Shown: piece after piece, positions 1 to 13,600 of the stretch
How the letters are laid out: the number at the start of each line of letters is the position of its first letter
How positions within the stretch are numbered: the first letter of the stretch is position 1
Origin: Strongylocentrotus pallidus
Lineage: Eukaryota > Echinodermata > Echinoidea > Camarodonta > Strongylocentrotidae
Direction: 5' to 3'
Assembly (NCBI GenBank): GCA_030265145.1
Contig: JARBES010000123.1
Span: 6,155,612 to 6,178,351 of the forward strand
DNA length: 22,740 nt
Notes under the pieces: generated by a model
Seen by the model: the letters and a program-made list of their open reading frames with translations, nothing else
The model's database searches: none
Told to the model about the DNA's origin: nothing
Made by a program: the position numbers and the translations under genes

Positions 1-183
1 TCGTCGACGTTGTAACATCTGTGTAACTCTGACCGTCTGTTGTCATTCTAACTCTGAGAAACGTCTCGATGTCTGATGCAAAAGTAATTTGGATTTCCGT
101 CAAATCTGCAATCTCTGAGGTGACGCTTGTAGTGTAAGTGGTGACGTTGTTTGGAACATAGCTCTTCAACTCATCATAGCACC
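1..183 (-). CDS. Exon (partial): unrecognised Thr-rich module
   Basis: The acceptor is ...AACTTTACAG with phase 1, matching the PTS exon. The frame is open to the window edge and reads GCYDELKSYVPNNVTTYTTS, then SEIADLTEIQITFASDIETF, LRVRMTTDGQ and further Thr. There is one Cys near the start, an N-V-T sequon and alternating hydrophobic residues, suggesting beta strands. A faint resemblance to F5/8 type C (discoidin) strands, L-x-V-x-x-x-x-DG, is not enough to name it. The exon continues beyond the left edge. Confidence 0.78.
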
Positions 184-3100
184 CTGTAAAGTTAAACCGG
201 GATTTTCGTTGGCACATACAAAGTAAGAGGAAGGCTTCCTCAAAAAGGCGTCATACATGTTCCTTTCTTGGTGAGATTGACATGTTCTTTATCGGGCGTT
301 TTAAACCCCAATTGTTCTCTACACTCTCATTTGGGGAAGTAAAACAATTGCTGTCGTTTTCGCCGATTTAAACTTCGTATAACGTCAAACAAAGGAAACT
401 TGAACAGGGAGATACATCACAATTCTTTGTTTTCCTTCTTTGGATGTGACTTTATTTGTAGCCTTATCATGCAAGGAAATCAAAAGATAGAAAAAAAACT
501 TCTCCTTAAATAGCATTTGTGAGCTCGAAGTTTTACATGCCTCTTTTTATTCGTCTTCAAGCTAGGTCCTACCAATCACATAAATATCAATTAAACCTCA
601 AAACAAATTTGATAGTCATATATTGAACATTATATGTGTAATTTGACTTAAGACCCTAGGTTGATTTAAAACACGTTTGCTCCAAACAAAATCCAGGCGA
701 TTGAAACACTTTGAACCACTAAATCATGTAAAATGTTAAAAGATATTGTTAACACCAACATCTCGAATCTTACCAGGCGTTGTAGATATGGAGGTAGTCT
801 CCGTGGGTGACGTTGCGACCGTTGTCGTAGACGCGGTGGTAGGCCGTGGAGGCCTTGTGCGTGCAGTTGTCGTATCTATGATACCAAAGCAGTAGGAATA
901 CAACAATCAATTGTAAATTGAAACACGCGCTTGACATGTTTGAGCAAGGATTTTGAATATGACAATTGATCCCTCTAGGCTTTGTGACGTTGTAAGATCC
1001 TGAAGTTCCATGTATGACAATTTGTAGTACAACCATGTGATTGTTTGTCCCAAACTTTCGTCCCTGTTTATGCACCACATTCGTTCATATCATGACGTAA
1101 TTTCCCGATGGGATCGTCGTCCAATCCAGAAAAAATCACTTAAATTCCAACAAAATCATTAGCATTCTCCTTGGAATAAATCGACAGAAAAAGAAAGAAA
1201 AAAAACATAACATTTACTGATCGTTCTATATCAAATCATTCATATTATGACGTAATTTCCCGATGGGATCGTCGTCCAATCCACACAAAAAAATCACTTC
1301 AATTCCAACAATATAATTAGCATTCTGCTTGGAATAAATTCATGGAGAAAAAAAAATCAATAACATAACATTCCCTCACCTTTCTGTATTAATAATGGAG
1401 GAAAACATAACTTCTAGCAATAAATGTGGAAAAAGACTAACTTAAAACTATTTCCCGGTTCATTTTGTTACAGACTCCTTTGAATGTATAGCAAGCCGAA
1501 ACAAATAGTTTCAAAGATTAATAAATATAGATACTTACCCGTGTCACCTCGATCAGTTGTTTCTAGTGGTGAATGAGAAATAAAAGGGCGTGGTTTTAAT
1601 TTGACATTCGATCATGCAAACAGTTTAGCTTTTACCTAGGTTATATTTTATCACTCATATTGCCGCATAGACATTCTATAATAAAAATGTGAATATTAAA
1701 ATTGATATCGCAGTAATGGATGTTAATGCGAGTTGGCACTCATTTTTCGCTCGCGCTTTTGTGAGAAAATTGTATATTAAGGGCACGTTGAACTCATATT
1801 CATATAAAGTCAATTAAGAAAACGTGAGAAGGTTTCTTCTCATCTAATTCATTGTTTACTTTTAATATTTTAAAATGTGATTGCTTTTTTTAGTCTTATC
1901 GTGCTAGAAAATCACAAGATTGAAATAACACATTCTTTGTTTTCTTTCTTTAGATGTGAATTTATTTGTAGTCTTATCATGCAAGGAAATCAAAAGATAA
2001 AAACTACACTTCTCCTTAAAGATACTATGTCCCGTTTGCAGCCAACATCAAATTGTGTAGAACTTTGCAGGAATTATAAATATGTCATGTATGTCCTATC
2101 TGTGAAATTTAAACGTTAGCAGTGTCCTAATATTCAAATTATGCAAGGAAACCCGTTTACTTGCTAGACTTCACTGTCAGACACTATTGAGTGACTGACT
2201 GACTTTTTTATCTTTGGTAATACTATAAATAAATTGAGCTGTAAAGGGTACATGAGCATTTGTCTACATCAATAACCGACTTCTTGTGATGACCAAAATT
2301 AAACTGATTGAATCATTGCGCAGCATAAAACGTACGACCATTCGGTACATAGGTCTGAAAAATCAGACTATAACTTACTGGCTCTATAGCTCCTAAGTCG
2401 ATTCGACAACTAATAGTCGTTATTTTCCAACTTAAAACAAAATGTCAAGCCCCCCTTTTTTAAAGGAAGTTCTAAATTAGTATTGTCTTTCAAATGCCGT
2501 TGGAATTTAACCTTTTCAATTGTTGGCCTGCAAATGGGACATAGTACCTGTAAAAAGCATTTATGAGTTCGAAGTTTTACATGCCTCTTTTTATTCATAT
2601 TCAAGCTAGGTCCTACCAATCTCATGAATATCAAATAAACCTCAAAATAAATTTGTTCTACAGGTTGAATGGTGCATCTATATTTTGTTCGGGATACAAC
2701 TTTCTATCTTTCAAATAATTATTTGAACATTTTAATTGTCAAACGGAATGATGGCCCTCGAAATCCGAAGGCGATTACCTTTTGTTGAACATTGGGATGA
2801 CCTATTGCTTTGTGAATTCGGCCCAAAACCTATATAGGGCTGTCGTAAGGTATTTATTTCCTTTATTTCTTACTTCTGTGTGCCCATGCCTTGAGCCATA
2901 ATGCATGGTCGTACAGAGGATTTTGTTATGTTGGGGACCGGGGTAAAATTCAATGAATTATTGCAAATTTATTGCAGCTTCTTTCTTTTTTTGTGTGTGT
3001 GTGGGAACTGCCCCCTACCCTAGCCCCCGCTGCGTACAGTCATGGTTCAGTGGCAAAGCAATGGCCTCGTAACTGTGAGGCCCCAGGATCAAAACCGTGG

Positions 3101-6100
3101 CGATGTGCCATATTAGTGCCCTTTGTAGGGCATTAATTCTCATTACTGTCATTTGTGACTTAAGGGCGTAGGTCCCCTAGTTGATAAGCATAGTAGCATA
3201 CAAATGCTTTAGCAATCACGCTAAACAAACACTGGCAAATTAGTATGCAATAAAATATGAGAATGTATACTATTATCTAGATCAATGAGGAATAAATCAT
3301 TGTCAAAATAATTCCATAAATTGGGGTAAACAAAAAAATATTCCAACTATATTAGCAACAGTGTATATATGACATTTAAATTCAGTTTCTATTTATTGCT
3401 CTATTTTCCATCATTTCAAATATTATCTTATTTACCTCCACAAACGGCACAACACTCCCCCTCCGGCGTTCTTTGTTGTGACTGCAAGAAAAGTTTTTGA
3501 TGGATTTTCGAAAGATATACATTAAATTAGCAGTATGATGTATGACGCCCTTCAGTTGTACAGCACGAAAATATTTCAAGGATACGGGATATGTCATTAG
3601 AAATAAAGATATGAATGAAAGATTTTAGTCAACCATTCATAAACAAAAGCAACAAAATGAATTCGAACAAATACGTGTTGTAACATATCGGGCAAACTCA
3701 AACACGGTTACATCAGTTGTACATAAGTCCATTTATCCAGTGATAAAACAATTTGATTTTTCTTCCGAACCAGGTTGAACAAAGAACTTTCGTCTGAGGT
3801 TTTCCGTTATTAACCCAACATCGGGTTAAAAGATAATTCAAAGTTTTGGTATGGGGTCATGAATTTGGTTCAAATGAACATATTAGAAGCATATGCGATC
3901 CTACAATATTCAGTGATCGTTGTCGCGGTTAAGTTCGAGTCTAAAGTTATGAAATTGTAAATAATAAACTCGTTATGATGTATAGCTCCTTCTCAAGATC
4001 AAGATATTAATTAAGCTATGAAACAATGTTTATTGACTAAAATTGACCGACTAGCTATTTCCGTTTGGAAATTATTTATCACAACTACATATTCTGAGAT
4101 TTTTATGGTCGCAGCTACCATTGTACGGCCATAGGCGCTACTTGAAATTCATCAAAATTTACCGGGAGCACCGGTAAATTTTAATTTTCAATTTTTCTCG
4201 AAAGCAGAAGTGTTTTAGGGGACAACATTTTAAGTGCTAATACATCCACAGGGGCATCCAAATATATCAATATTGTATTAAGAATCACTATCCATCCAAT
4301 TTTCAAAATTTCCCCAAATTTTAAATGAATCATGAGTATTTTTTCAGCAGTTCGGAGTTTCTAATTAAATTAGCTTTTCCTCCTTAGCTTTGGCAACCAT
4401 TATTATGAGTATTTTCTACTCCCTCACAGTTGAACAAAAAAGTACATGAAACAGTTTGAATGAGAAACAAAAATAGTCAATTTACACATGAAAAAAGTGA
4501 TTATAAATTTCACTATGTTTCGCTGTTTTAGAGAGTTCAATGAATATTTTAATTAAATGGCTCTTTTGCCAATATACAATTTGTAATTCAGAGCATTCTG
4601 CATTAAAACAAAGAAAATAATAAAAATTCTTTTAAATGTGACACTAAAGTGCTATGAGTTAGACTTACCACATCACAAGTCAGAACTTCGCAAGTGTCAC
4701 TATTATCCAGTGGGTTTCCCTCAAAGCATATAAATTTCACGCACGGATCATCTGGATGCTCCCACTCATAAAACGGCTGTTAAGGAAGAAAAAGTTTTCT
4801 TATTACTAATTCCTTTTAAATATTCCGTTATTCATACATTCATTCGTTATAGTTGTTATTATTATTAGGATAAGTAATAGAAGGAGTAGTAGTAGTGGCT
4901 GGCAAATGAGCGAGTTTATGATGTCATCCCATCACTTTGTTTATGAAATTTCATGTTCTTTTCAGTGAAGTGATTTTGCACATATTGCATGAGTCTCAAG
5001 TCTTTTTTTTACATTCCCAGGGCAGAAAGTTACATATTTTTGTAAATTTGTTGTACTAAACGGATAAATTTTAAAAAATGCGAGAAGTAATATCAACTCG
5101 CTAATTTGCAAACAGCCTGTGTAATACATATAGAAATACTGTTTCATGAAATGATATGAAACTTTAACATTACAAAACAATTCTCAGCCGATTTTGATGA
5201 AACTTTTACCCTTATTTTTCGTTCTATATTCATTCAAGTTAACTTGCAAATGGGCTGGAACTACCTTTAAATTCCTTGCTCCTCTTTACCCACCTTCCGC
5301 TTACGTGACAATACTTGGAAATGTTAGGTCGTGCACACGAATGCCTCAACCACTAGACCACGGAGCTGAGGCCGGTTAAGTGGTATCGGGGGGGGGGGGC
5401 GAAAATGGTACTTTCGCTGAGGCGAGTGACTGACGCACGTGACGCATTCAAAGTGTCAAATAGGCCAAAATTCAAGGGGAAAGTTATGTTTGTTGAGTTT
5501 TTTGTAAAATGCACGTGTAGGGTATCCTTGCCTGGACTTGGCGTTTGTAATACCCTCCATACCTTTCGTTGATATCAATTTGATTTATTCTATTTTTATT
5601 TATCAAGCTTAAATACACGCAAAATCAAAATAGAGTGGAGCAAAGACAAGGGGGAAAGATATAGAACACGAGGAAATAGAGAGCTTATTTACATGAGGTC
5701 CTACTTAGAAAACTGTACATGGGCTTTAGGGCGAAGGGTTGTACTCACATCCCGAAGTTCGTTGTTTTCATCTTTGCATTGACATTCGCCTACCAAGATG
5801 CAAGAATAGCCATTAAAGACCATAGGATCTTTACATGCATTGCAGGAAGTTGAGCCGGTGACTGCTTCATCGATTATACATTCGTCTAGGTATGAACAGC
5901 ACTTGGGAGATCCGTGGACATAATTATCATTACAGTCTGCAACATACCAAAAATATCAGTTCGCAATTATGGTATGAACCTAAAACTTTAAAAGAGTACC
6001 AATCGTCTGGAGAGAAAAAAAGAAATGTACCGCTAGAACGTATAGAATCAACCCTTATAAAACATGGTGCCCATCAATCTTTTCGCTAACAGTTGAGGAA

Positions 6101-8525
6101 TATGAATAAAGCAAGAAAATTAAAATTAAACCTACTCACAGCGCATGCAAGCATGCAGGCAGGCGCATCGAATAGATCCCCCAAAATATGATATTCAGCT
6201 GTTTAGAGACAGGATTTAACTCAGATACCTTAAAGTGACGCGGTAACATTGCCTCAGATTCTGAAACAAAATCCTGGATTTAACTCATGCTGCAATTATA
6301 GACCTTAGGTCAGTCAGGAATCCCTGACTTTTACAATCTGATCGCCTGTCTGATTATCAAGATATTTATGATTGGACATCGAAATTCCATTTTTCAATTT
6401 CCTAACGGTTTTTACAACACTATAGTCTATTAGGGAAAATGAGTATGGTAAAACCGGTCACTCAAAGATTTCTAATTTTTGGGGCCACTTCATAACTATT
6501 TTGAAGCGCAAATTTGGTAGGGCTTTAAAATTACACCATATCAAGACACTGATAACACGTAGGGCCGTGTATCTCAGATTTAACATTGTTAAACGATGCA
6601 TGTAACACAGAGATAATGCCACTTTGGCTCTCAACAGACGAATTATGTTATGGGTATCTAAACAGTGCATTATCTTTTTACATAAATATTTTTAAATATA
6701 ATATTTTGACTATATTACACTATTTATAGCGACAAAGAATCCCTAAGAACCATAGCAAAATGTATGGATCATTGGTGCACATTCACAGATTAGGTTAGTT
6801 AAAGCGTACCAATGATCAACAGCACGTGTTTGGTTTTCGGTGTTAGGGGTTAAATTACGCTTTTCTGTATTAAAAATACGAGCTTCAAATATTACTTTAC
6901 AAGGAATATTGCAGTTTTGTATACATTCTCAGTAAACCTAAAAACGACTTGTTAAGTAGATTTTATTACACGCACGCGTAGTCGCTAGCCGCGGCGTTGA
7001 ATATTATTAATATTTGTGTCTTCATATTACTAAACTGTTAACCCACAGAATGCCAGGCAAAGTGTTTTGAGGTTGTTTTGTATACAGTCTAGCCGTACAC
7101 AAGTTTTCTTGTTTGTTCAGGTGATAGGTACACTAAAAGGAGAACGTATTTAGATAGAAATTTGCAGAATGGGAACGATCATCAGTGAAAAAATGTGGAG
7201 GCGAAATCGGGAATAATTCACTGGAAATTCTATCACAAATGTTATAGTCCAGTTCATAGCTCGGTTGTTTATGTCAAGTCTTTCTGACCCTTAGGGGTAC
7301 ATGATGGTGAGAAAATATATTGTAGGCCTTTGATCGAATGTACTTGACAGCTGGGCTTAAGATAAGGTAACGCAAGATATTCCCATAAAAAATGCATAAA
7401 AAACCGTTTAGTATAATATTCATCATCAACATTGTTATCACCATTATTATGATTCGAATCAATACCACGTTCAATAGACAACTTTGCCATTGCAATCTGT
7501 CCTCGCCAGCTCTAGCTCATATGCTAGCCATTATTCTTGAGAAACGATACGGTTGCAATGCTCCTCCGATCCGCGCTACAACATGCTTTTATATGTAGCC
7601 GAACTAAGCCAACATTCGTTATTTAATTTTTAAACATGTACTAGTTATCATTGCGAACCCAATAACACGTTTAAAACAGTATTTATGAAAAACTTTAGAA
7701 TGTTTATTAAATATATATATACAAAGATAATAATAATAAATATATATATTAAAGATATCAACACATCACCTTTTGTGGTCATAACATGAGTGCTCGTCTC
7801 TGACAAAACAAAGAGAAAAAAGTATAAGAAAGTTAGATTATAGGAATTATATTATATTTTACCATGCATGCATTTACTAGCAAACGACGACTGACAAAAA
7901 GTGATTGATACCGCCATACTTTTGCAAAAGTAAAGAAAAGACCACACTTTTACTGATTTAATAATTATCTTTTGATTTTTGAAAGATCGATATATGTCAT
8001 CATACTTTTCAAGTCGAAAAATGGGGCTTCTGAATTATTGGTCCGTATTCCATATGAGGCAATGTCGAAGGCAGGGACTAATGATTATGTCGGCAGACGG
8101 GCTAGTTATAATTCAAAAATGACGATTCGTGCTACTGAGTATTACACATACGTACCAAATTGTTTGTTCGTTTATTTATATATTCAATTTACAGGAACCA
8201 AAGATCAAATGTATAGACAATGACAGCATATATAAATGATAATGATGATTATTAAAGAAAACAACATAACACCCCTACCCTCCCGCTTCATTCATCGACA
8301 TGACATTTGGTAATCCTGAACGTAATCATTGAACTTTTTCAAATTGTACTTGAACTTAATAGCGTTATAGAGACTTGTGGTTCACCTTGTGCGAGCAAGC
8401 GAGACAAGCGGTCAGAATAGCAAGTCTTCTAATCATACCATATTCAGGAATGTATGTTAAGTAGGTCGCATCAATACATCTTGCGCCTTGCGGGGCGCAT
8501 TAATAATAATAATAATAATGCTAAA

Positions 8526-8574
<49 letters not shown>

Positions 8575-10597
8575 GGCATTTCTATATCGCCGTCTATCTA
8601 GGAATTCTATTCCGAGGCGCATTTATTATAACCCCGGCTTTAGCCTAGCTGCCATTACAGCGCTCCAGCATTTCAGGGAATTAATTCTTGCCAGGTATCC
8701 ATTTACATTTACATCACCTGGGTTGAATGTGACAACTGTAGATCAATGTCTTGCCAAAGGACATTAGTGCCGCGGCGGGACTCGAACCGCGGACCTTGTG
8801 ATCGAAAATCCGGCGACGTATCCACTCGACCACGACACATCTACTGGCCCATGTGTCGCCATTAATAATAAAAAAGGGGGGGGGGGTCTATGATATAAAG
8901 CAACTTACCATTAGCAGGCAGGCATTCACAGCAATGGTCATCCTGATAAACTAATCGTTCATCCTGTGTAATTCAACAAGAAATATACATTTGTGACTAG
9001 GCACCACAAAAGCAAACAAAAGTCGACAGATATGATTTTTTTTTTTTTGGAGGGGGGGGGGGTAATATTAGGTCTGATTCTAGAAGACGAGACTCTAAAT
9101 TTTAAACGGCAATCCAAGTTGTGTATTCAATTTATTCGTATATAAGCAGAAAAATAAAATAAACAGGAGGGCGAAAGTTTGAAATAAAGGGTACCAATAA
9201 TGATAATGTTATTAATGTTTGAAATATGAGATTAATAAATGTATGTGAATCGCAAATTTTAAATTTGGTCTGTGGATTTTTAAGAAGATGCTTGTCTGGC
9301 AAAGCAACAACTAACGTTTGCATACATTGGAATCCATCTATATCGATGTCTCGTTGTAAATAGCAGGTGATATTAAACATATCAATTAACTATGGGATGT
9401 GGAGAGAGACATGTATGAAGTGAAATACATTAAAACAGATTGAAAGATAAGAGTCACTTACACATTTTAGTTTTGTTCTTGTTGCTGCTAATGCCATTAA
9501 TTGTAATTTCATTGCCTCTTTAATCAAATGGATCAAATGAATCAAATGGAATGAATAAGATACTTGAGAATTTGCTGTCTATTCTTTGTAACCCTTTATG
9601 TATCACTCATGACAGGTCCCGGTGCCACCCTGCAGTCTTCAGAAAGGTAGTTTTATCAATGGCTTCTACACCATCAATACCAATATCTGCACGTGATACT
9701 GGTGATAAAAGTGGTTTGTGATGTAGCTCTTTACGACAAAAATGTGCGTAATGTAATGCACGGGACTAACAGTTGTCCTATTGTGTTGTGCCGATTGGCA
9801 CTCATGGCACACCAACCAATGTGCCAATCAGCACGGATGGTGAATAAAAGGTTAGTTCCTTTCTTACCGCTGCACATTCAGATGGTAGATGAGCACATTG
9901 CTTGTAAAAAAAGGTGTCTTCCTCGTTTTGCTTGTAACACTTGGAGCAATCTTCGGCAACCGCAAGTCTGTCATACTGGGTAACCGTTAAATAAATGAAT
10001 TATAGATTAGATTATTTTAAATATAATTTAGTTAGATGATCTGTGGCATTTCTTAAAATCAAGGCCATATATTGTCTAACAGAGATCTGAAGAGAAAAAA
10101 AGGATACTGAGTAAAATTCATGGAATAGGAAACTCAATATATATCTAACAATCAAGTTAATATATGAAAATTTAACGCAACTCAGATTGTAATGCATATT
10201 ATGGCATAATTCAAACAGTTAAAGATAAACAAAGTAAATGGTTTAGTATTAAACAAAGTTGAACTCTAACAAAGTATTCAAACAGTTTAAGGGAAAAAAG
10301 TAAAAAAAGAAATGATAGAACTCTTATAAATTAGAAGGTTACAAAATTCATAATTTTCCTTGATAATTGGGAAAAGAAAGCTTTGTTGTTTAATGCCTTA
10401 TTATTCATTACGCTTGACTATTATTTTTCTTTTAAAATATACCATAACAATACAGGGAAGAATTGGGTGTATGCTTAGAGACCGATTATCCCAAAATGAG
10501 TCCCTATTGATTTTGGTCTAGTCTCCATGTGCCTTGAATTTATTTTGGGGATATAGATGCGATCGTGTCGTATATATTTATATATATGTATTTAATC

Positions 10598-10630
<33 letters not shown>

Positions 10631-13600
10631 TACATCTGTATATAAGTATATGTACAGTTATTGACAATCGCTACCTGTAACTTTATATATAACAAATGGT
10701 AAGCTCACCTGACAAGGCTTTTCTGTTGGCTCTGTTGCGTTAACTGTAAATAAGGGGAAAGAGTCGAATTAAATGAGTCACTCAAAATGTTAAGCATCTA
10801 TTATGCCATTAACACAATACTATTATTCAAACGTATTATAATAGTATTTATAAAGTATTCATAATGCGCCAACTCCATATTTATAATGTGCTCAAGTCGC
10901 TAAGAAAAGTAGGAATATAAAAATAAACAACAGTAAGATAAGTTCATACAAGTATATCTACTGGAAAGCAAAATGAGATTGAGGGGCTAAAAAAACACGA
11001 TTAACTCCTGAAATATTTCGAATGTTTTACGACAGCTGATTCCGTAGTAAGGTCCAGCATGCGAAAATGACCGATCCCCATGACTTCTTAGCTTTAGGAC
11101 CGCTATTATAAATCAACATTGATCACCGTACGCGTCTGTGAGGATTACAGGGTGTCAAGAAAAAAAACACTGTACTGTACTTTATCCATGCATAAAGTGG
11201 GAAACAATCAATTATAATTTAAAAACAAGAAGAGGATGAGCTTTATCTCTACAGATATGATTTAACATTTAATATCCAACTTGAGTTGATAATGATACTA
11301 CTAGGCCTATTACTACCGCTATTACTACTGCTAGTCTGCTTACAGTACTGCTACTAATAGTACTAACTACTCTAACGGTTACTGTTACTACTCTTATTAC
11401 TACTACTTCTGCTACTATTGATAATGAGAATAATAATAATCATTATTATTATTATTATAATTAAAATAATAATCATCATCATCATACAAATTTAATTCGT
11501 ATTTTATATCCAAATTCAGAACAATAACAAAAAACAACCAATGAACTACAGTATCAGGGGCTGCCGACATAGTGCAAAATACCAAGCAGTGTACTGTATA
11601 GACTCGGGCTTGCACTTAGATATTAACAAACATACTATATTTAATCTATATCTAATTATTTTTACTCTCTCTCTTTCGCTTCCCATAACCGTGATACTAT
11701 ATCTGCAAAGTATATAAATCAGGTACCAGTGGGATGTTTCACAAAGATTCCAAGTCGAACTTAACTCTAAGTTGGACTGAAATATTATGGAGAGCCATTT
11801 GTAGCATTATGATGAAATATATTCAAAAGCGAAAATTCAAGTATTTTAGACCTTTCATAAATTCCACATTAAGAACATGAAATCACCCATGATAATAGAA
11901 AATATGAATGATTCGAATCAACATTTTATGCCTTTTAAAATAACNNNNNNNNNNNNNNNNNNNNNNNNNNNNNNNNNNNNNNNNNNNNNNNNNNNNNNNN
12001 NNNNNNNNNNNNNNNNNNNNNNNNNNNNNNNNNNNNNNNNNNNNNNNNNNNNNNNNNNNNNNNNNNNNNNNNNNNNNNNNNNNNNNNNNNNNNNNNNNNN
12101 NNNNNNNNNNNNNNNNNNNNNNNNNNNNNNNNNNNNNNNNNNNNNNNNNNNNNNNNNNNNNNNNNNNNNNNNNNNNNNNNNNNNNNNNNNNNNNNNNNNN
12201 NNNNNNNNNNNNNNNNNNNNNNNNNNNNNNNNNNNNNNNNNNNNNNNNNNNNNNNNNNNNNNNNNGGCATGCGTTTCAATGAGAAACTGGGAAAAGAAAA
12301 ATGCAGTCTTTATACAGAGGTGGTTATATAGAATACTGTTTTCCAGAGTAAACATTTTGTTTTCATCATTTCTGATGTCCTAAACCATTCCTATTTCCCA
12401 AATTGCGTTCAGACAGTTTATTTTACAATGTAAGCACATGCGTGATCGAAACCTGAGTTTATTTTTAAAGAAGGTTTCGTGAAACACACCCCTCGTGTTG
12501 ATCCCGGGTCCTCCTGACTCGAGCTCAACAGTGAAACTGTCCTTTTTCTTTCTTTCTTTTTCATTCTTTCATTTTTTGTTTTACCTCGGAGCATTCCAGA
12601 TTGCATTCTTTGACACAAGAAACCTCCCCTCGCTCACAATAGCACTTCACACAGGATAGGCCACCGGTCCATGTAGCTCCATCCTAAAAAAATGAAAAGA
12701 TAACAGAATATTATGGACTAAATGGTGACTCTTTCAGTTGATAATGAAGGTTTGAACAAAGAAAGTTATTAAATACATCCATTTGCGATATATGATGGGG
12801 TTATTGAAAGGCCTGGAGGTTAATGGTAGTAAATATTGGACGAGATATGCCAACATATTGGACGAGTTTGAACAAGCTCAATATTTGTGTAAAGACATTA
12901 CTCCTAGGAAGCCGAACATTTTTAATATAATTATCATGCTTTCTCGAGAGATATGGGTCGTGTTTTACAAACTTTTATATCAGGTCAATGCTTGATAATA
13001 GAGTGTCTCGACACAAAAGCACTTGTACTATGTCTCTCAAATCTTGTGTAGGAATAATAATGCATATTACATATTTTATTACGATGACGTAAAGTGTAAT
13101 ACGGTTCACATTAATTTTGATGTATCTTTTAAAACAGAACTCGGTGAATCTGCACAACAAAGTACTTGAGCGTATTAACAGAGCTCCGAGTTATTAGATA
13201 TAGAAATACAGCGCATATTTCACTTTACGTCATCGTAAAAATTAAAAAATTCAAACCGTCGCTATTTTGCAGCGTCATATCTTGACTAATTGTAAATGAA
13301 ATAAACTCACTGGATATATTGTCCCCTCCGGCCCGTACTGACAACTGCAGGACTGTTCATCATCACCACTAGGACAATTGTATTCATTATCGCACCATTG
13401 TTCTTCGGGGATACAACGTGAACAATCTGCACACGCAACGTAGCCTTCTACACAGGTGCAATTTTCTGGAGGTATTACTGTGACAAATAACGAACAATTG
13501 TGAGATGTAATAAACAATGGTGTTTGCAGGTACGTCCTACAGTCGTGAATCCATAAATAATGAAACATATAAACATACACACATACAGACATGATAAGTG

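Noticed and set aside
770-1078. A 102-residue minus-strand open frame
   Set aside because: It reads through the acceptor at 876-877 and is out of phase with the neighbours. The real exon, 774-875, uses a different frame and is Thr/Pro/Ser-rich.
8454-8648. Poly-Asn open frame
   Set aside because: It is a translated AAT microsatellite at a SINE tail.
8778-8832. tRNA gene
   Set aside because: A and B boxes are present, but no closed acceptor stem is seen and the unit continues into a SINE body with an AAT tail.
9693-9983. 96-residue plus-strand frame with several Cys
   Set aside because: It is antisense to the VWC-like exon at 9868-9975 and has no recognisable motif.
11877-12383. Long open frames across the N run on both strands
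   Set aside because: They are open only because N codons cannot be stops. Only the seven codons next to the acceptor at 12286 are informative.
12418-12618. 66-residue minus-strand frame next to the VWC exon
   Set aside because: It reads across the exon-intron border in a different frame and has no domain pattern. Its Lys/Arg-rich part is the pyrimidine-rich intron.
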